Source: Labrys sp. WJW
GTDB taxonomy: Bacteria; Pseudomonadota; Alphaproteobacteria; Rhizobiales; Labraceae
Length of the DNA stretch: 44,474 nt
NCBI RefSeq assembly: GCF_001676615.1
Contig: NZ_LYXZ01000087.1
Location: 1 to 44,474 of the forward strand
Reading direction: 5' to 3'
Positions 41,164 to 44,474 of the stretch are shown piece by piece. The notes below the pieces were generated by a model. That model was not told where the DNA came from. It saw only the letters and a program-made list of their open reading frames with translations, and did not search any database. The first letter of the stretch is position 1. Each line of letters begins with the position of its first letter. A program made the translations under genes and the position numbers.

Positions 41164-41901
41164 CTACTTCAGGATCTTGGTCTGATCGATATAGAAGATC
41201 TTGTCAGGCAGCTGCAGCTTGCGGTCGATGCCGGAAATGGTCACCGTGGTGTCGTAGCCCTGCGGATCGGTGACGGTCCACTGCTTCAGATCATAGGCCG
41301 GTGCCGGAAAGGTCAGCTGGATGCGGGACTTGCCGCCGCTGGCCGCCGAGCCCTCTTCCAGGATGACGCTGATGCCGGCCGGCTCGTTGCCGACGGCCAG
41401 GACCTTGGAATCCTCGATCAGGTCGAGCCTGCTGGCCAGCAGGAAGCGCAGCGGCGTCTGCTTGATGAAATAGAGGTCCTGGGTGTTGAGCTTGCGGTTG
41501 CGCACCGCCACCGAGGTACCGTCGGCCAGCAATTGCAGCGAAGACGGCGGATCATAGTCGAAACGCATGCGGCCAGGCTTGGACACCCAGAACTTGCCGG
41601 TGATGCGCTTGCCGTCCGAGCCGACCTGCACGAAATTGCCGGAGAAGAACTTGATATTGTTGAAATAACTGTCGACCCGGTCGAGCGTCGCCTTATCGGC
41701 CGCACTCAGCGCCTTGGGATTGACGCGATGAGTGTCGATTTCCAGCGGCTGGTTGGCGGCGACCAGGTCGGCCGGCGGCAACGCATCGGCGGGAGCAGGC
41801 GCCGTTTCGGCGGGCGGTGTGCCTGACTCGTTCTGCGCATAGGCTGTGCCGGCCAGCAAGGACAGGCTAAGAGCGACGAGAACGGTACGGGCAAAAGGCA
41901 T
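41164..41901 (-). CDS. lolA: Outer-membrane lipoprotein carrier protein LolA
   Basis: LolA ferries lipoproteins across the periplasm to the outer membrane. The 245-residue protein has a signal peptide (MPFARTVLVALSLSLLAGTAYA), a Pro/Ala-rich linker and the LolA fold: LDRVDSYFNNIKFFSGNFVQVG, GKFWVSKPGRMRFDYDPPSSLQLLADGTSVAV and TPLRFLLA. The linker of about 50 residues before the fold is typical of Hyphomicrobiales. ATG 41901 is chosen because it starts the signal peptide. No ftsK or xth neighbour is present here. Confidence 0.92.
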   Translation of the reverse strand: MPFARTVLVALSLSLLAGTAYAQNESGTPPAETAPAPADALPPADLVAANQPLEIDTHRVNPKALSAADKATLDRVDSYFNNIKFFSGNFVQVGSDGKRITGKFWVSKPGRMRFDYDPPSSLQLLADGTSVAVRNRKLNTQDLYFIKQTPLRFLLASRLDLIEDSKVLAVGNEPAGISVILEEGSAASGGKSRIQLTFPAPAYDLKQWTVTDPQGYDTTVTISGIDRKLQLPDKIFYIDQTKILK

Positions 41902-41957
41902 TGCAAACTCCGGGACGGCCGGCCTGAGGGACCGGAACCGGCGACAGAAAACAGTGT

Positions 41958-42081
41958 GGGCACACTTCATAGCGTTTTGCGATTCGACGGTCTCACCAAG
42001 AATCGCAAAGACGCGTCAAAGCGAAGAACTAGAGCAAAGCGGCGTTTTCACCAAACGCGCTTTGCTCTGGGAAGTGTGCCC
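41958..42081. repeat. Two-palindrome element, copy F, with 11-bp flanking inverted repeat
   Basis: A full copy in reverse orientation occupies about 41969-42070 (TAGCGTTTTGCGATTC at one end, CGCGCTTTGCTCTGG at the other). It is bracketed exactly by GGGCACACTTC (41958-41968) and GAAGTGTGCCC (42071-42081), which are reverse complements. It lies between lpdA and lolA, upstream of lolA. The remaining bases 41902-41957 and 42082-42141 show nothing else. Confidence 0.8.
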
Positions 42082-42141
42082 TAAAGCGTGTCTATGGCCT
42101 TTTAGCGACTTTGTGACAACAAAGCCGTGCCGAAGCTGCGA

Positions 42142-43542
42142 TCAAATATGGATCGCGCGACCTTCGACGGCAAGCGCTGCCTCCTTGACCGCTTCCGACA
42201 TGGTCGGATGTGCATGGCAGGAACGAGCCAGGTCCTCGGACGAGCCGGTGAACTCCATCAGCACCACGCCCTCATGGATCATCTCGCCGGCGCCGGCGCC
42301 GAGGATATGCACGCCGAGCACGCGGTCCGTGGTCGCATCCGCAATCACCTTGACGAAGCCTTCGGTGGTGCGGTTGGCGCGGGCACGGCCATTGGCGGTG
42401 AAGGGGAACTTGCCGACCTTGTAGGCGATGCCGGCCGATTTGAGCTCTTCCTCGGTCTTACCCACCGAGGCGATCTCGGGATAGGTGTAGACCACCGCCG
42501 GAATGACGTCATAGTTCACATGGCCATGCTGGCCGGCCAGGATCTCGGCGACGGCGATGCCCTCGTCCTCGCCCTTATGCGCCAGCATCGGCCCGCGCAC
42601 CACGTCGCCGATGGCATAGATGCCGGGGACATTGGTGGCGAAATGGTCGTCGATGATCACGCGTCCGCGCTCGGTGACGACGCCGGCTTCCTCCAGGCCG
42701 AGGCCGTCCGTATAGGGGCGGCGGCCGGTGGCGACCAGGACGATGTCGGCCGCGATGGTCTCGCTATTGCCGCCGGCGACCGGCTCCACGGAAACGACGG
42801 CACCCGAGGCGCTGGTCTCGACACCGGTCACCTTGGTGGCAAGCTTGAATTCGATGCCCTGGCGGCCGAGCAGGCGCTGGGCCTGCTTGGCGACTTCCAG
42901 ATCCATGCCCGGCAGGATGCGATCGAGGAACTCCACCACGGTGACCTCGGCGCCGAGGCGGCGCCAGACCGAGCCGAGCTCGAGGCCGATGACGCCGGCG
43001 CCGATGACGACCAGCTTCTTGGGCACGGCAGCCAGTTCGAGTGCGCCCGTGGAGGAGACCACGGTCTTCTCATCGATGGTGACGCCGGGGAGCTGCGCAA
43101 CGTCCGAGCCGGTGGCGATCACGATCGACTTCGTTTCCAGTGTCTGCGTCGAACCGTCTTCGGCCGTCACTTCGACCTTGCCGGCAGCCAGGATCTTGCC
43201 GGTGCCGCGATAGGCCGTGATCTTGTTCTTCTTGAACAGGAAGGCAACGCCCTGGACGTTGGCGTCCACGGTCTCCTGCTTGTGCTTCAGCATCTGGGGC
43301 AGATTGAGCACCGGCGCGGGGACTTCGATACCGAAGGCCTTGAAACCATGCCCGGCCTCGTCGAACAATTCGGAGGCATGCAGCAGCGCCTTGGACGGGA
43401 TGCAGCCGACATTGAGGCAGGTGCCGCCATAGGTGGCGCGCTTCTCGACCACGGCGACATTCATGCCGAGCTGGGCGGCGCGGATGGCGCAGACATAGCC
43501 GCCGGGGCCAGTGCCGATAACGACGAGATCATGAGAGGGCAT
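42142..43542 (-). CDS. lpdA: Dihydrolipoamide dehydrogenase (E3)
   Basis: E3 reoxidises dihydrolipoyl groups of 2-oxoacid dehydrogenase complexes using FAD and NAD+. The 466-residue protein has the FAD-binding VVIGTGPGGYVCAIRAAQLG, the redox disulfide GGTCLNVGCIPS (Cys 42 and Cys 47), the NAD-binding VVIGAGVIGLELGSVWRRLG and the C-terminal His-Glu pair in HILGAGAGEMIHEG. It lies downstream of odhB on the same strand, so it probably serves 2-oxoglutarate dehydrogenase. A repeat lies in the gap between them. Confidence 0.96.
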   Translation of the reverse strand: MPSHDLVVIGTGPGGYVCAIRAAQLGMNVAVVEKRATYGGTCLNVGCIPSKALLHASELFDEAGHGFKAFGIEVPAPVLNLPQMLKHKQETVDANVQGVAFLFKKNKITAYRGTGKILAAGKVEVTAEDGSTQTLETKSIVIATGSDVAQLPGVTIDEKTVVSSTGALELAAVPKKLVVIGAGVIGLELGSVWRRLGAEVTVVEFLDRILPGMDLEVAKQAQRLLGRQGIEFKLATKVTGVETSASGAVVSVEPVAGGNSETIAADIVLVATGRRPYTDGLGLEEAGVVTERGRVIIDDHFATNVPGIYAIGDVVRGPMLAHKGEDEGIAVAEILAGQHGHVNYDVIPAVVYTYPEIASVGKTEEELKSAGIAYKVGKFPFTANGRARANRTTEGFVKVIADATTDRVLGVHILGAGAGEMIHEGVVLMEFTGSSEDLARSCHAHPTMSEAVKEAALAVEGRAIHI

Positions 43543-43565
43543 GGGAGCTCGCTTTCTATTGCTGT

Positions 43566-43720
43566 CATCCCGGGCGTTTCCTCACAAGCTTTGCTTGTGA
43601 GTGGCAGCGCGAAGCGGTGCTGCGCAGACCCGGGACCGTCATCAGGATGAGGAATATTGCGGCACGCGACCCCGGATCTGCGGCACGACATTGCATGTTG
43701 CGCCGCGTCCAGGATGACGG
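43566..43720. repeat. Palindromic repeat between odhB and lpdA
   Basis: The 181-base gap starts with GTCATCCCGGG and ends with CCGCGTCCAGGATGACGGC, the two ends of an imperfect inverted repeat of a type frequent in Hyphomicrobiales. Inside is a perfect stem CTCACAAGC-TTT-GCTTGTGAG (43581-43601). It may lower readthrough from odhB into lpdA. Confidence 0.6.
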
Positions 43721-43723
43721 CTG

Positions 43724-44473
43724 TTACAGGTCCAGCACGAGGCGAGCCGGATCCTCCAGGCTCTCCTTGACGCGCACCAGGAAGGTGACCGCTTCCTTGC
43801 CGTCGATGATGCGGTGATCATAGGACAGCGCCAGATACATCATCGGGCGCGCCACGATCTGGCCGCCGACCACCATCGGGCGCTCCTGGATCTTGTGCAT
43901 GCCGAGAATGGCCGACTGGGGCGCGTTCAGGATCGGCGTCGACATCAGCGAACCATAGACGCCACCATTGGAGATGGTGAAGGTACCGCCCTGCATCTCC
44001 TCGATCTTGAGCTGGCCGTCGCGGGCCCGCTTGCCGAAATCGGCGATGGTCTTTTCGATACCGGCAAGGCCGAGCGTCTCGGCATCCCTGATCACCGGCA
44101 CGACGAGGCCCTTGTCGGTGCCGACGGCGACGCCGACATGGCAATAGTTCTTGTAGATGATGTCCTGGCCGTCGATCTCGGCATTGACGGCCGGCATCTC
44201 CTTGAGGGCCTGGGTGCAGGCCCGCACGAAGAAGGACATGAAGCCGAGCTTCACGCCATGCTTCTTCTCGAACAGGTCCTTGTACTGGTTGCGCAGCGCC
44301 ATGACGTTGGTCATGTCGACCTCGTTGAAGGTCGTCAGCATGGCAGCGTTGGCCTGGGCCTCCTTGAGGCGGCGGGCGATGGTCTGGCGCAACTTGGTCA
44401 TGCGCACGCGCTCCTCGCGCGCGGCATCGGCCGGCGGCGAAGCGACGCGCGGCGCGGCCGGAACCGGGGCGGC
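43724..44473 (-). CDS. odhB: 2-oxoglutarate dehydrogenase E2 (dihydrolipoyl succinyltransferase), N-terminal part outside window
   Basis: E2 transfers the succinyl group to coenzyme A in the TCA cycle. The visible 249 residues comprise an Ala/Pro linker followed by AREERVRMTKLRQTIARRLKEAQ and the complete catalytic domain, with FNEVDMTNVMALR, FMSFFVRACTQALKEMPAVNAEI, GLVVPVIRDAE, FTISNGGVYGSLMSTPILN and the active-site ALSYDHRIIDGKEAV. These features favour the succinyltransferase over the acetyltransferase. The lipoyl domain lies beyond the window edge. The frame is open through 44473, so ATG 44407 is internal, not the start. Confidence 0.95.
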   Translation of the reverse strand, partial: AAPVPAAPRVASPPADAAREERVRMTKLRQTIARRLKEAQANAAMLTTFNEVDMTNVMALRNQYKDLFEKKHGVKLGFMSFFVRACTQALKEMPAVNAEIDGQDIIYKNYCHVGVAVGTDKGLVVPVIRDAETLGLAGIEKTIADFGKRARDGQLKIEEMQGGTFTISNGGVYGSLMSTPILNAPQSAILGMHKIQERPMVVGGQIVARPMMYLALSYDHRIIDGKEAVTFLVRVKESLEDPARLVLDL

Positions 44474-44474
44474 G

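Overview
The window looks like chromosomal, GC-rich DNA from an alphaproteobacterium of the order Hyphomicrobiales (Rhizobiales). The evidence is the core gene order (infB-rbfA-truB; leuS-lptE-holA; odhB-lpdA), an SUV3-like helicase followed by an S4-domain gene, an OmpR regulator beside an L,D-transpeptidase, a DUF2934 protein, and many small palindromic intergenic repeats. I cannot name the genus. I see no phage, plasmid, insertion sequence, CRISPR array, tRNA or rRNA.

Layout. 1-4400: translation genes infB (5' end missing), rbfA and truB, not followed by rpsO-pnp. 4540-9203: fatty-acid cyclopropanation (cfa), a LysR regulator divergent from a quinone-reductase-like flavoprotein, and a metal exporter of the cation diffusion facilitator (CDF) family whose promoter has the layout of a MerR-controlled promoter. 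9453-17494: a phosphate block, with ppk2 divergent from phoR, then pstS-pstC-pstA-pstB-phoU-phoB; Pho boxes lie before phoR and before pstS. 17743-20922: an ECF42-type sigma factor overlapping its DGPF-domain partner, then an aldo/keto reductase downstream of an Rrf2 regulator with four cysteines. 21106-25039: S4-domain protein and a long helicase with an RGG-like tail. 25148-30000: a gene-poor stretch with degenerate repeats, a Tyr/Arg/His-repeat secreted protein, a cyclic-nucleotide-binding protein, an OmpR regulator, an L,D-transpeptidase and two secreted proteins. 30199-34384: PLP homeostasis protein, an exported protein, a periplasmic von Willebrand factor A (vWA) protein and an exported nucleoside hydrolase. 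34678-38862: leuS-lptE-holA. 39108-41103: a tightly overlapping three-gene operon encoding a MotA/TolQ/ExbB-like channel and two membrane-anchored periplasmic proteins that I do not recognise. 41164-44474: lolA, lpdA and the 3' part of odhB.

How the genes work together. The phosphate block joins sensing (PhoR/PhoB/PhoU), uptake (PstSCAB) and polyphosphate metabolism (PPK2). lptE and lolA serve outer-membrane biogenesis and flank the three-gene channel operon, the best candidate here for an undescribed system: it has the parts of a proton-driven envelope machine, but its second subunit lacks the membrane aspartate expected of ExbD/TolR/MotB. A second theme is a mobile-looking intergenic element of about 104 bp built from two palindromes, present in five full-length copies, one internally deleted copy and one half copy. 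It sits directly before start codons (helicase, phoR, an exported protein) and between operon genes.
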